From Microcella alkalica (lineage in GTDB: Bacteria; Actinomycetota; Actinomycetes; Actinomycetales; Microbacteriaceae), in assembly GCF_014137945.1 (NCBI RefSeq), contig NZ_JACGWX010000002.1, forward strand, positions 429,077 through 493,076: a stretch of 64,000 nt of DNA, in the 5' to 3' direction. Positions 46,255-54,435 of the stretch are shown here, in pieces. The position numbers were made by a program, and so were the translations under genes. Within the stretch, counting starts at the first letter, position 1; each line of letters opens with the position of its first letter. The notes beneath the pieces were generated by a model. That model saw only the letters and a list, made by a program, of their open reading frames with translations, was not told where the DNA came from and ran no database searches.

Positions 46255-47706
46255 CTACGCCGCCTGCCCGTGCGTCGCCCTCTGCACGAAACCGGCGCGC
46301 TGCTGGGCGCCCCATTCCGAGGGCGTCGACCGGATCGCGCGGACGAGACCCACCGTTCGCCAGATGGCGTGCGGGAGGTAGAACAGGATCGGCTCGAGGA
46401 ACGCGGTCAGGATCAATCGACGCATCGAGCGCCCCGTGCGGTAGTCCGGGGTCGCTCCGAGCTCGATCGCGACAGCCAGCAGCGAGGTCGCGACTGCGAT
46501 GAGGTAGGAGATGACGAGGGCGAGCCCGATCGCGAACCAGGGGATGAGCCCGAGCGCCCCCGCCAGCGCGGCGACGGCCATCGCCACGATGACGAGCGGG
46601 GCGCCCCACTGCTCGAAGAGCCAGAAGTAGGGAAGCGTGACCATGCCGAGCGCCCCGTACCGCGGGCGCAGCATCATGTCGCGCGCGCCGCGCAGCAGCT
46701 CGCCGAGCCCTTGCGACCATCGTTTGCGCTGCCGCGCGACGGCCGACCAGGAGGCGGGCACCTCCGTCCAGCACACGGGGTCCGCGACGAAGACGATGCG
46801 GTACGGTTCGCGTTCGGTGCGGTGGTGGCGGTGGGCGGCGACGACGAGCTCGGCGTCCTCGGCGAGGCTCGCGGCATCGAGCCCGCCGAGTTCGACGAGG
46901 GTGTCGCGACGGAACACTCCGAACGCCCCGGAGATGATGAGGAGCCCTTTGATCGCCGACCAGCCGGCGCGACCGACGAGGAACGCGCGCAGGTATTCGA
47001 GCACCTGGATGCGCTCGATGAGGCTCTTCGGGACCTCGACGCGATCGACCTCCGCCTCGATGAGCACCGCGCCGTTGGCGGGCCGCACGATGCCACCGGA
47101 GGCCACCACCGTGGGGTCGTCGATGAACGGCTGCACGACCCGCAGCAGCGCTGTCGGCGACAGGATCGAGTCGCCGTCGATCATGCAGACGAGCTCGTGC
47201 CGCGCGAACTGCAGCGCGGCGTTGACGGCGTCCGCGCGGCGCCCGACGGACGCCTTCCTGATCAGCAAGGCGTCGTGGTGATCGAAGCGGTGGATGCTCT
47301 CGATCGTGCCGCTCACGGGCACCGGGCTGATCGGCCGCTCGTCGCTGGGCGTCATCGAGAAGGCCTCGCGCAGCACCTCGGAGGTGCCGTCGGTCGACCC
47401 GTCGTCCACGACGATGATCTGCACTTGCGGGTACTGCAGGCGCAGCAGCGACTCCACGCACGCGACCGAGCCGGCGCTCTCGTTGTGGGCGGGGACGAGC
47501 ACGCTCACGCCCGGGGTGAGCGGGCTCGCGAAGGTGCCGGAGAGCAGCTCGTCGGATGCCCACCGCCGCTCGTCGGCGATCGCGCCGATCGCACGGATGA
47601 CGATCGTCACGTAGAAGAGCTGGTAGACCGCGAAGTAGACGCCGAAGGCGATCGTGATGACCACGAGCGACGCCGAGAGCCAGTCGGCGAGCTCGACGAG
47701 GGTCAC
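46255..47706 (-). CDS. Membrane-bound family 2 glycosyltransferase (processive, BcsA/NdvC-like)
   Basis: 483 residues. An N-terminal transmembrane helix precedes the GT-A domain: VSVLVPAHNESAGSVACVESLL, IIVVDDGSTDGTSEVL, MIDGDSILSP (DxD), SLAEDAELVVAAHRHH (acidic general base) and RQRKRWSQGLGELL (Q/RxxRW), the signature of processive polysaccharide synthases. Several C-terminal helices follow. GTG at 47706 overlaps the stop of the HEAT protein by four bases. With an upstream HEAT protein and receiver, it likely makes an extracellular or cell-wall glycan under signal control (inference). Confidence 0.92.
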   Translation of the reverse strand: MTLVELADWLSASLVVITIAFGVYFAVYQLFYVTIVIRAIGAIADERRWASDELLSGTFASPLTPGVSVLVPAHNESAGSVACVESLLRLQYPQVQIIVVDDGSTDGTSEVLREAFSMTPSDERPISPVPVSGTIESIHRFDHHDALLIRKASVGRRADAVNAALQFARHELVCMIDGDSILSPTALLRVVQPFIDDPTVVASGGIVRPANGAVLIEAEVDRVEVPKSLIERIQVLEYLRAFLVGRAGWSAIKGLLIISGAFGVFRRDTLVELGGLDAASLAEDAELVVAAHRHHRTEREPYRIVFVADPVCWTEVPASWSAVARQRKRWSQGLGELLRGARDMMLRPRYGALGMVTLPYFWLFEQWGAPLVIVAMAVAALAGALGLIPWFAIGLALVISYLIAVATSLLAVAIELGATPDYRTGRSMRRLILTAFLEPILFYLPHAIWRTVGLVRAIRSTPSEWGAQQRAGFVQRATHGQAA

Positions 47707-48542
47707 GATCCGCCCCCGAGCGTCGTGAGCGCCTCGTCGAGGTGCCGCCGGGCGATCGGGTTCGCCTCGCGCGCGAGCCGGTCGTTCAGGGGCTTGAGCG
47801 CGCGGCGTGTCCCGACCCGGCGGAGAGCGTCGGCGGCGGCGATGCGCACCAGCGGGTCGTCGTCGTCGAGGGCCGCGATCGCGTAGGGCTGGACTCCGGC
47901 GAGCCCCGCCGCGCTCCCGGTGCTCAGTGCGACGCGCAGCCCGTCCGGGTCGCGTGTGCTCCAGGCCGCGTGCAGCGACTCCACGTCCAGGAGCCGGCAG
48001 CGCATGATCGCGATCGATGCGACGAGCGGGGGCAGACGGTGCTCCTCGCGGCAGGCGGCTGCGAGGACGGGCGCGATCGCCTCGGTGCGTCCCGTGGAGC
48101 CCCACTCGAGAGCCGCGACGCCGCGCACGCGCGGATCCGGATCGTCGAGCATCCCCATCATCAGGATCGCAGAGGGCTCGATCGTGGTGCGGACGTAGAG
48201 GCGGATGGCGCGTGCCCTCTCGATCGCCCGGCGGTCGCGCATGCCCTGCTCCGCGATCGCGGTCGCTCCGTTCGTCCCGAGCCACGACTGCAGCGCCTCG
48301 CGGTCCTCGCCGTGCACGCGGGTGACGACGGAGGCCACGGCGTGCAGAGTAGAGGTCGAGCGGGGCGGGGGAGCGGCGCCCTCCTCGACGAGCAGGGCGC
48401 GGATGATCGAGGAGACCTCCGTCCGGCGACCGCGGGTGCGCTCGTCGAGCCGGGCAATGCGCGCGCGCACGATGAGCACCGTCGCCAGCAGAGCGAGGCA
48501 CAGGAGTGCCGCTGCCGCCGTCGCGACGAGCAACGCGGTCAT
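47703..48542 (-). CDS. Membrane-anchored HEAT-repeat protein
   Basis: 279 residues. An N-terminal transmembrane helix (about 3-27, LLVATAAAALLCLALLATVL) is followed by a linker and HEAT-like helical repeats from about residue 125: MLDDPDPRVRGVAALEWG, AIAALDDDDPLVRIAAADALRRVG and LAREANPIARRHLDEALTTL. HEAT solenoids bind proteins, so it may bridge the receiver to the membrane glycosyltransferase. Both ends overlap the neighbours by four bases (ATGA and GTGA), showing strict coupling. Confidence 0.85.
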   Translation of the reverse strand: MTALLVATAAAALLCLALLATVLIVRARIARLDERTRGRRTEVSSIIRALLVEEGAAPPPRSTSTLHAVASVVTRVHGEDREALQSWLGTNGATAIAEQGMRDRRAIERARAIRLYVRTTIEPSAILMMGMLDDPDPRVRGVAALEWGSTGRTEAIAPVLAAACREEHRLPPLVASIAIMRCRLLDVESLHAAWSTRDPDGLRVALSTGSAAGLAGVQPYAIAALDDDDPLVRIAAADALRRVGTRRALKPLNDRLAREANPIARRHLDEALTTLGGGS

Positions 48543-48910
48543 CGCGGTCGCGACAGAAGAGTGGTCACGCGCAGAACGAGTTCGCGCGGACTGAATGGCT
48601 TGGTGATGTACTCCTCGGCGCCCGCGGCGAACGCCCGCTCGACGTCGACCTCCTGGGCGCGCGCCGTCAGCATGAGGATGCGCGTGCCCGAGAGCTCCGG
48701 ATCGGATCGGACCTCGCGGCACACCTCGAGACCGTTGCGGCGCGGGAGCATCCAGTCGAGCACGATGAGGTCGGGCTTGTCGGCAAGGGCGCGGGAGAGC
48801 GCGTTCTCGCCGTCGATGACGCTCACGACCTCGTGACCGGCGGCCTCGAGCTTCATCGTCACCAGGTCGTTGAGATCCTGATCGTCGTCGGCGACCAGAA
48901 TGCGTGCCAC
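48539..48910 (-). CDS. Stand-alone response-regulator receiver domain
   Basis: 123 residues, a receiver with no output domain. The acidic pocket is Asp8-Asp10 (LVADDDQD), the phosphoacceptor Asp52 (LIVLDWMLP), the switch Thr82 (MLTAR) and Lys104 (YITKPFSP). GTG at 48910 has GAGGG upstream. It is first in the coupled chain with the HEAT protein and the GT2 synthase, and divergent from a large sensor kinase 82 bases away, its probable partner. Control would be by protein contact rather than DNA binding (inference). Confidence 0.93.
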   Translation of the reverse strand: MARILVADDDQDLNDLVTMKLEAAGHEVVSVIDGENALSRALADKPDLIVLDWMLPRRNGLEVCREVRSDPELSGTRILMLTARAQEVDVERAFAAGAEEYITKPFSPRELVLRVTTLLSRPR

Positions 48911-48992
48911 GTGACCCTCGATTCCGCCTCCGGCGAGAGCTCCGCCGTGTCACGCCCGTCGCGTGCCCGGTGACGACGATAATGCAGTCGGA

Positions 48993-51038
48993 GTGAGGGG
49001 AGCCGCCGTGGTCGGAGCGAGTCTCGCATCGACGGTGCGCCGGTGGAGCAGATGGAGACGCCTGCTCGCGCTGGTCGTCGTTCTCCTGGTCATCCTCGGA
49101 CTCTCGATCGCGGGCGGCAACGCACTCGATGTGTCCATCACCCGGGCCAATCTCGCCCCGGCCAGCGGCATCATCGCCGTCCTGGCCCTGACCGCGAGAC
49201 GAGGATGGAGGATCGCGGTCGCCACGGCAGGCGTCACGGCCGTCGCGATCGGCAACGCCGTCACGGCCCTGCCGCTCGACTACGTGCTGCAGACGGGGCT
49301 TCTGTCGATCCTCGAGGTTCTGCTGTTCTGCGCGATCGTGGAACGATCGGGACGGCTCCCGCGGCTGGACTCCGTCGCCCACAGCGTCCGTCTGGTCATC
49401 GGCGCGACCATCGCCTCGGCGTTCTTCGCGCTCGGCGTCACCGTCGTCCGAATCCTCGCAGGTGTCGAACCGAGCGAGGCGCTGGCCAACGACGCCTTCG
49501 TGGCGAACCTCGTCTCGTTCGTCGTCGCAACGCCCCTCGCGTTCGCGCGCGTCCGCCAGGGCGCGACCGCCTCGCGCACCGAGGTCACGGCCCAGTGGCT
49601 ACTCATGGCCGCAGCGCTGATCGTGACCTTCACGCTCTCGGTCAACATCTCTCTGTCGTTCCTGCCGCTGCCGCTCTTCGCGTGGGCGGCTCTGCGACTC
49701 TCCGCAATCGGCGTGACGCTGCAGCTCCTGCTCGTGACCCTCGGGACGACTGTGGCGACGGTTGCAGGTTGGGGTCCGTTCGCGATGGCCTCGGAGGACA
49801 CGCGCGACGCGATCGTCGTGCTGCAGGGCGGTCTGTTCATCTTCCTCAGCTCGACGCTCGTGCTCTGGTCGAAGCGCGTTGAGGGAGAGCTGGAGATCGA
49901 GCGCGCGCTCGCGAAGGACCGCGTTCTTCGTCGAGCGGTCGAGCGGGCGCAGACCGCCTTCCTTCTCGTTGAGCCGATCGGCGACGCCTACATCGTGGTG
50001 CAGGCCAACGACCATGGCCTGCGAGCTCTCGGGATGGATCCGAACAACGAGTTCTTCTCCGCATCCTCCGAGATCAACATCGCCCTCCCCGATGACCACC
50101 CGCTCATCGAGGGGCTGTCGATCGTCGCCCGCGGTGATCCTCGGTGGCGCGGCGAGCTCGTCCTCGAGGCCTTCGCCGGTCGCGCCGACGCCGAGGTCGC
50201 CATCGAGCGCGCAGTGGGCGACAAGTCCGGCGTCATGTCGGTCGAGCTCACCGACGTCACCGAGAAGCGGCGCGAGGATCGCCGGCTGCGCGCGCTCGTG
50301 GAGCGCGAGCGAGCTCTTTCGGCCCAGTACCAGGAACTCTCGCGTCAGAAGGACGACTTCGTCGCCTCCATCAGTCACGAGCTGCGCACCCCGCTCGCGA
50401 GCATCGTCGGCTATGCGGAGACGCTCGACGAAACCGAGCTCGATCCCCTGCAGCGCCGATTCGTCGACACGATCGTCCGCAACGCCGGGCGACTGCAGGA
50501 GCGCGTCGAGGAGCTGCTGTCCGCGGCCAAGCGCGCCGCGGACTCCGTCGACGATCCGCACCCGCTCTCGGTCGGTCGCATCATCGGCGAGGTCGCCGAC
50601 GATCTGCGGGCCGTCGCCGCCTCCCGCGGGGTCGGGATCGTCGTCGAACCGTCGGCGTCCGTGCTGCCCGAGGTCATCGGCACGGAGGACTCCGTGACTC
50701 GCGTGCTGACCAACATCATGAGCAACGCCGTGAAGTTCTCGCCGAATGAGTCTGCCGTGGTCGTCAGCGCCCTCGTCGACGACGAGACGGTCGAGCTGTT
50801 CGTTCGAGACGCGGGGCCGGGCATCCCGCTCGCCGATCAGGGTCGCGTCTTCGACCGCTTCTACCGGACGGAGGACGCGACGGCCAACGCGACACCCGGC
50901 ACGGGCCTGGGCCTCTCCATCGTCCGCACGCTGCTCGACGGCATCGGCGGCTCCGTCCTCGTGCAGTCGGATGGCCGGAGCGGCAGCACGTTCGTGATCC
51001 GCTTCCAACGCGCTCACGATCTCGATCCGGCCGACTGA
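48993..51038 (+). CDS. MASE1-type membrane sensor histidine kinase
   Basis: 681 residues from GTG. The N-terminal region (about 15-300) has eight or more transmembrane segments of MASE1 style. A weak PAS-like region follows (about 315-430). The kinase core has the H box SISHELRTPLASIVGYAET with His462, N box NIMSNAVKFSPNE, DAGPGIPLADQGRVFDRFYR and GTGLGLSIVRTLLDGIGG. All catalytic motifs are intact. It is divergent from the receiver/HEAT/GT2 chain and probably phosphorylates that receiver. The stimulus is unknown. Confidence 0.92.
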   Translation: MRGAAVVGASLASTVRRWSRWRRLLALVVVLLVILGLSIAGGNALDVSITRANLAPASGIIAVLALTARRGWRIAVATAGVTAVAIGNAVTALPLDYVLQTGLLSILEVLLFCAIVERSGRLPRLDSVAHSVRLVIGATIASAFFALGVTVVRILAGVEPSEALANDAFVANLVSFVVATPLAFARVRQGATASRTEVTAQWLLMAAALIVTFTLSVNISLSFLPLPLFAWAALRLSAIGVTLQLLLVTLGTTVATVAGWGPFAMASEDTRDAIVVLQGGLFIFLSSTLVLWSKRVEGELEIERALAKDRVLRRAVERAQTAFLLVEPIGDAYIVVQANDHGLRALGMDPNNEFFSASSEINIALPDDHPLIEGLSIVARGDPRWRGELVLEAFAGRADAEVAIERAVGDKSGVMSVELTDVTEKRREDRRLRALVERERALSAQYQELSRQKDDFVASISHELRTPLASIVGYAETLDETELDPLQRRFVDTIVRNAGRLQERVEELLSAAKRAADSVDDPHPLSVGRIIGEVADDLRAVAASRGVGIVVEPSASVLPEVIGTEDSVTRVLTNIMSNAVKFSPNESAVVVSALVDDETVELFVRDAGPGIPLADQGRVFDRFYRTEDATANATPGTGLGLSIVRTLLDGIGGSVLVQSDGRSGSTFVIRFQRAHDLDPAD

Positions 51039-51197
51039 TCGCACCGGCGGCACGCCGCCCGCCCAGGGCGCTCCCGCAGAGTGTCCGCAACGCCCCGTGT
51101 GAGGAGCCTGGCAATTGCCGCCCAGCGGTTGAGATGCAGCGCCGATCTCGGCATCGTGGCTGCTTTCGACGAACGCGAAACTGGAAAGGGCACCATC

Positions 51198-51485
51198 ATG
51201 CTCACTCTGACGCCGACCGCCAGCACCGTGATCGAGAACCTCGTCGCCCGCGAGGCTGACCCCCAGAGCGCCGGACTCCGGATCGACGGCGCCGCTCAGC
51301 AGAACGAGTTCGCCGTCACCGTCGAGCCCGCGCCGCTGCCCGGCGACCACGTCGTCGAGGCGGGTGCCGCCCGCGTCTTCCTCGAGCAGCACGCCTCGGT
51401 GGCGCTCGACGACAAGATCCTCGACGCTCAGGTGAGCGACGAGGGCGCCGTTCGCTTCGCGATCGGCGAGCAGCAGGGGCTCTAG
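51198..51485 (+). CDS. HesB/IscA-like Fe-S assembly family protein without cysteines
   Basis: 95 residues. MLTLTPTASTVIENLVAREAD and the following strand pattern match the actinobacterial HesB-like family, but the three cysteines that IscA/HesB use to bind iron-sulfur are absent, so a role in cluster assembly is doubtful. GAAAGG precedes ATG at 51198, and codons upstream are shadow. A strong terminator follows directly. Expression is monocistronic. Confidence 0.8.
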   Translation: MLTLTPTASTVIENLVAREADPQSAGLRIDGAAQQNEFAVTVEPAPLPGDHVVEAGAARVFLEQHASVALDDKILDAQVSDEGAVRFAIGEQQGL

Positions 51486-51499
51486 CCCTTCGTATCCGC

Positions 51500-51533
51500 G
51501 ATGGCCGCACCCCCGGTTCGGGGTGCGGCCATC
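51500..51533 (+). terminator. Strong hairpin terminator after the HesB-like gene
   Basis: GATGGCCGCACCCC pairs perfectly with GGGGTGCGGCCATC (14 bp, 6-base loop), 15 bases past the stop. Confidence 0.88.
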
Positions 51534-51565
51534 GGCATCCCCGCCGACTCTGCCACTCTGGAGCC

Positions 51566-52522
51566 ATGCCTGTGATCGAGAACTCCCGCCTGGCCGTCAT
51601 CGGGGCCGGGGCCGTCGGCACCTCCCTCGCCTATGCCGCACTCATTCGCGGCTCCGCGCGCGAGGTCGCCCTCTACGACATCGATGCTCGCCGCGCCGAG
51701 GCCGAGGTTCTCGACCTCGCCCACGGGACCCCCTTCACCGGGTCGAGCCGCATCACCGGCGGCGGCGACCTGAATGCGGTGGAGGGCGCCAACATGGTCG
51801 TCATCACGGCCGGGGCCAAGCAGCATCCCGGGCAGAGCCGCCTCGATCTCGCGGCGACCAACGTCGGCATCCTCCGCGAGCTCATGCCCGAGCTCGTCGC
51901 CCGGGCGCCGGAGGCCGTGTTCATGCTCGTCACGAACCCCTGCGACGTCCTGGCCGTCGCCGCGCAGCGCTTCAGCGACCTCGATCCCGCGCGCGTGTTC
52001 TCGAGCGGAACCGTGCTCGACTCATCGCGCCTGCGCTGGCGGCTCGCCGAGCGCGTGGGCGTGGCCGCCTCGAGCGTGCACGCGATGATCGTCGGCGAGC
52101 ACGGCGACAGCGAGTTCCCTCTGTGGTCGCAGTCCCGCATCGGCCCGATCCCGGTGCGCGAGTGGGTCGGCGACGACGGCGAGCGACTCACGGTCGAGGA
52201 GCTCGACGCGATCGCCGACGAGGTGAAGAACGCGGCGTACACGGTCATCGCGGGCAAGGGCGCGACGAACTACGCGATCGGGCTCTCCGGAGCGCGCATC
52301 GTGGAGGCCGTGCTGCGCGACGAGCGCGCGATCCTGCCGGTGAGCAGCGTGCTCGACGGCTACCACGGTGTCAGCGGAGTCGCCCTGTCGGTGCCGAGCG
52401 TCGTCGACGCCGGCGGTGTCTCGCGCGTGATCGACACTCCGTTTTCGGCGGAGGAGGAGCGGTCGCTGCACGCGAGCGCCGACGCCGTCCGGCGCTCGCT
52501 CGAGGCGCTCGAGCTCCACTGA
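51566..52522 (+). CDS. ldh: L-lactate dehydrogenase
   Basis: 318 residues. Rossmann motif VIGAGAVGTSLAYAAL; substrate loop TAGAKQHPGQSRLDL with Gln86, which marks lactate rather than malate specificity; TNPCDVLAVAA; and the catalytic His179 in VGEHGDSEFPLWS. It interconverts pyruvate and L-lactate with NADH. A CACTCT box lies 6 bases before ATG. It is monocistronic, with hairpins on both sides. Confidence 0.95.
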   Translation: MPVIENSRLAVIGAGAVGTSLAYAALIRGSAREVALYDIDARRAEAEVLDLAHGTPFTGSSRITGGGDLNAVEGANMVVITAGAKQHPGQSRLDLAATNVGILRELMPELVARAPEAVFMLVTNPCDVLAVAAQRFSDLDPARVFSSGTVLDSSRLRWRLAERVGVAASSVHAMIVGEHGDSEFPLWSQSRIGPIPVREWVGDDGERLTVEELDAIADEVKNAAYTVIAGKGATNYAIGLSGARIVEAVLRDERAILPVSSVLDGYHGVSGVALSVPSVVDAGGVSRVIDTPFSAEEERSLHASADAVRRSLEALELH

Positions 52523-52526
52523 GCGT

Positions 52527-52543
52527 CGCGCTCCCGGAGCGCG
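52527..52543. terminator. Hairpin between convergent ldh and S4 genes
   Basis: CGCGCTCC and GGAGCGCG flank one base; a 6-bp stem with a 5-base loop is realistic. It lies 4 bases past the ldh stop and can serve both convergent genes. Confidence 0.6.
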
Positions 52544-52552
52544 TCAGCGTCG

Positions 52553-52954
52553 TCAGAGCGGCGGGATGCCCTGCTCCCGACCGCGCAGCCGCTCGATCAG
52601 TCGCCGGTCGCGCTTCGTCGGCCTGCCGGCGCCGCGCTCCCTGAGCACGTCGAGCGCCCGCTCCGCCTTGGGCGGGGGCGGGGGAGTGCGGTCCTCGTAG
52701 TTCTGCTGTGCGAGGGGAGCGCTCGTGCGCTTGACGATGAGCCCCATGACGGCGACGATGCGCTCACCGCCCGGCGTGTAGGCGCGCACGAGGTCGCCCA
52801 CTCTCACGGTCTGCGCGGGCTTCGCGGTCGAGCCGTTGACCTTGACGTGGCCGGCCTTGCACGCCGCGGTCGCCGCGGAGCGCGTGGAGTAGAGCCGGAT
52901 CGCCCACACCCAGGCGTCGACCCGGACGCTCGTGGGGGTCGGTGCCGGGCTCAT
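52553..52954 (-). CDS. S4 RNA-binding domain protein (Hsp15/HslR-like)
   Basis: 133 residues. The S4 domain is SVRVDAWVWAIRLYSTRSAATAACKAGHVKVNG, continued by KPAQTVRVGDLV. The C-terminal part is basic with a run of prolines (TPPPPPKAERALDVLRE) and GRPTKRDRRLIERLRG. Hsp15 rescues stalled 50S subunits carrying peptidyl-tRNA. ATG at 52954 has TAGGGTA on the opposite strand reading as TACCCT 6 bases upstream, the leaderless pattern. Confidence 0.9.
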   Translation of the reverse strand: MSPAPTPTSVRVDAWVWAIRLYSTRSAATAACKAGHVKVNGSTAKPAQTVRVGDLVRAYTPGGERIVAVMGLIVKRTSAPLAQQNYEDRTPPPPPKAERALDVLRERGAGRPTKRDRRLIERLRGREQGIPPL

Positions 52955-53019
52955 GACTCCAGGGTAGGCGGCTGTCAAGTATCTCGACGATCCCGGGCGG
53001 CCCACGTAGCGTCGGAGTC

Positions 53020-53448
53020 ATGAGCGACACCCCTCGACTCTCCGGCCTCTCCGACGTCGTCGCCCTCGTGTGCGAGCGCCCGGACGCGTGCGTGCGCTAC
53101 AGCCGTGACCCGCGCTCGGAGGCGGGCCGCGGCAGCATGGACACCGAGAGCGGGCTCGAGCTTCCCGGCCTCTCGGTGAACCCGCTCGGCGCGGAGGCCT
53201 GGTGGTCGCGGCCGCTGCAGGACTGGATCGCGCGCCAGCTGTGCCAGTACCGCCACCTCGCCGAGGAGGACGACGACGAGGAGCGCGAGGCGTGGGTGAT
53301 CGCCGGCCGCGAGGTCGGCCGGGGCCCCGACTGCGAGCCGCTCCTGGCCGACGTCGAGATTCTCGCGGTCGTGGCGGAGGACGCGCTCGACGAGGCGGAG
53401 GCGCGGTATCTCGATGTCTTCGACGCCGGTCGCGGCCCCGAGGACTGA
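53020..53448 (+). CDS. DUF6098 family protein
   Basis: 142 residues matching the actinobacterial DUF6098 family: ERPDACVRYSRDP, ESGLELPGLSVNPLGAEAWWSRPLQDWIARQLCQYRHLAEE, and VIAGREVGRGPDCEPLLADVEILA. No catalytic motif is evident, and no function is known. TAGCGT lies 7 bases before ATG. It is divergent from the S4 gene and convergent with topoisomerase IB. Confidence 0.8.
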   Translation: MSDTPRLSGLSDVVALVCERPDACVRYSRDPRSEAGRGSMDTESGLELPGLSVNPLGAEAWWSRPLQDWIARQLCQYRHLAEEDDDEEREAWVIAGREVGRGPDCEPLLADVEILAVVAEDALDEAEARYLDVFDAGRGPED

Positions 53449-53456
53449 CCGAGCCG

Positions 53457-54431
53457 TCAGCTCAGCAGCTCGGCGAGAGCGGCGTCGCTCACGCGGCCCC
53501 GACTGAGCACGGCGGTCGTCCCCCTGCGGTACTTCTCGAGCACGAGCGGATCGATGTAGGAGGCGCGCGCGACGGCGGGCGTGTTGCGCAGAGCGTCGGC
53601 GACGACGGCGATGGCCTCGCGGATCGCGCGTTCCTGCTCCTTCTTCGTCGCGCTCGGCCCGCACCGCGCGAGGTGCTCTGCCGCGAGGCGGGAGCCCCGA
53701 AGCGTTCGCAGGTCCTTCGGCGTGATGGTGCACGAGGTGGCCGTGCGCAGGTACTCGCTGAGCGCCGCGGAGTGCACGCGGTGGACGCCTCCGTCGTCGA
53801 TCCACTCGGTCACCCGCTCGCTGCGCTCCCCGTTCGGCCCGCGCGCGCTCCTCGCGAGGACGAGCGCCGCGGCGAGGTCGTCGTCCTCGTGCTCGGCCTC
53901 CCATCGCACGCCCGACTTCGCCGGGAAGTCGAAGGCGATCCGCGAGCCGGAGACGGCCACGTGCTCCCACGCGAGCGTGAGCGCGCCGATCGTCCCGCGC
54001 TCGAGCGCGTAGCGCTCCTCGCCGACCCGCACCCCGAGCGCGTCGATGATGCGGGCGGCGATCGCGAGCGCCCGCGCCTGCGGCTCCTCGCCGCGCAGGT
54101 CGCGCGTGACGCGCGCGCGCATGCCCCCCGTCGCGGCGGCGAGCTCCCGCACGCGCGCGAACTTCTTCACTCCGGCCCGCCGCGTCCACTCCTCGTGATA
54201 GCGGTACTGACGGCGGCCGTCGGCGTCGAGGCCCATCGCCTGCACGTGGCCCCGCTCGTCGGCGCAGATCCAGACCTCGCTCCACGCGGGCGGGATCGCG
54301 AGGGAGGCGATGCGCGCGCGGACGTCCCCGTCCGTGACCGACCGGCCCCGCGCATCCACGTACCGGAAGCCCCTCCCGTGCCGCAGCCGGCGGATGCCGG
54401 GGCCGTCGGGGGAGGATCGTCTCAATCGCAT
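53457..54431 (-). CDS. DNA topoisomerase IB
   Basis: 324 residues, the small bacterial type IB enzyme that relaxes supercoils through a 3'-phosphotyrosine. N-terminal domain: GIRRLRHGRGFRYVDARG and AIPPAWSEVWICADERGHVQAMGLDADGRRQYRYH. Catalytic domain: RVGEERYALERGTIGALTL, SCTITPKDLRTLRGS, and the active tyrosine in ARASYIDPLVLEKY. The start at 54431 gives the family N-terminus. It lies 4 bases downstream of the GH15 gene in the same direction, so the two may be co-transcribed. Confidence 0.93.
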   Translation of the reverse strand: MRLRRSSPDGPGIRRLRHGRGFRYVDARGRSVTDGDVRARIASLAIPPAWSEVWICADERGHVQAMGLDADGRRQYRYHEEWTRRAGVKKFARVRELAAATGGMRARVTRDLRGEEPQARALAIAARIIDALGVRVGEERYALERGTIGALTLAWEHVAVSGSRIAFDFPAKSGVRWEAEHEDDDLAAALVLARSARGPNGERSERVTEWIDDGGVHRVHSAALSEYLRTATSCTITPKDLRTLRGSRLAAEHLARCGPSATKKEQERAIREAIAVVADALRNTPAVARASYIDPLVLEKYRRGTTAVLSRGRVSDAALAELLS

Positions 54432-54435
54432 CGGG

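Noticed and set aside
44192..47563. A single open frame of about 1120 codons on the minus strand
   Set aside because: Only its last third is the FAD oxidase; the rest is a shadow of the membrane protein and GT2 genes and consists of Arg/Ala/Pro-rich sequence without motifs.
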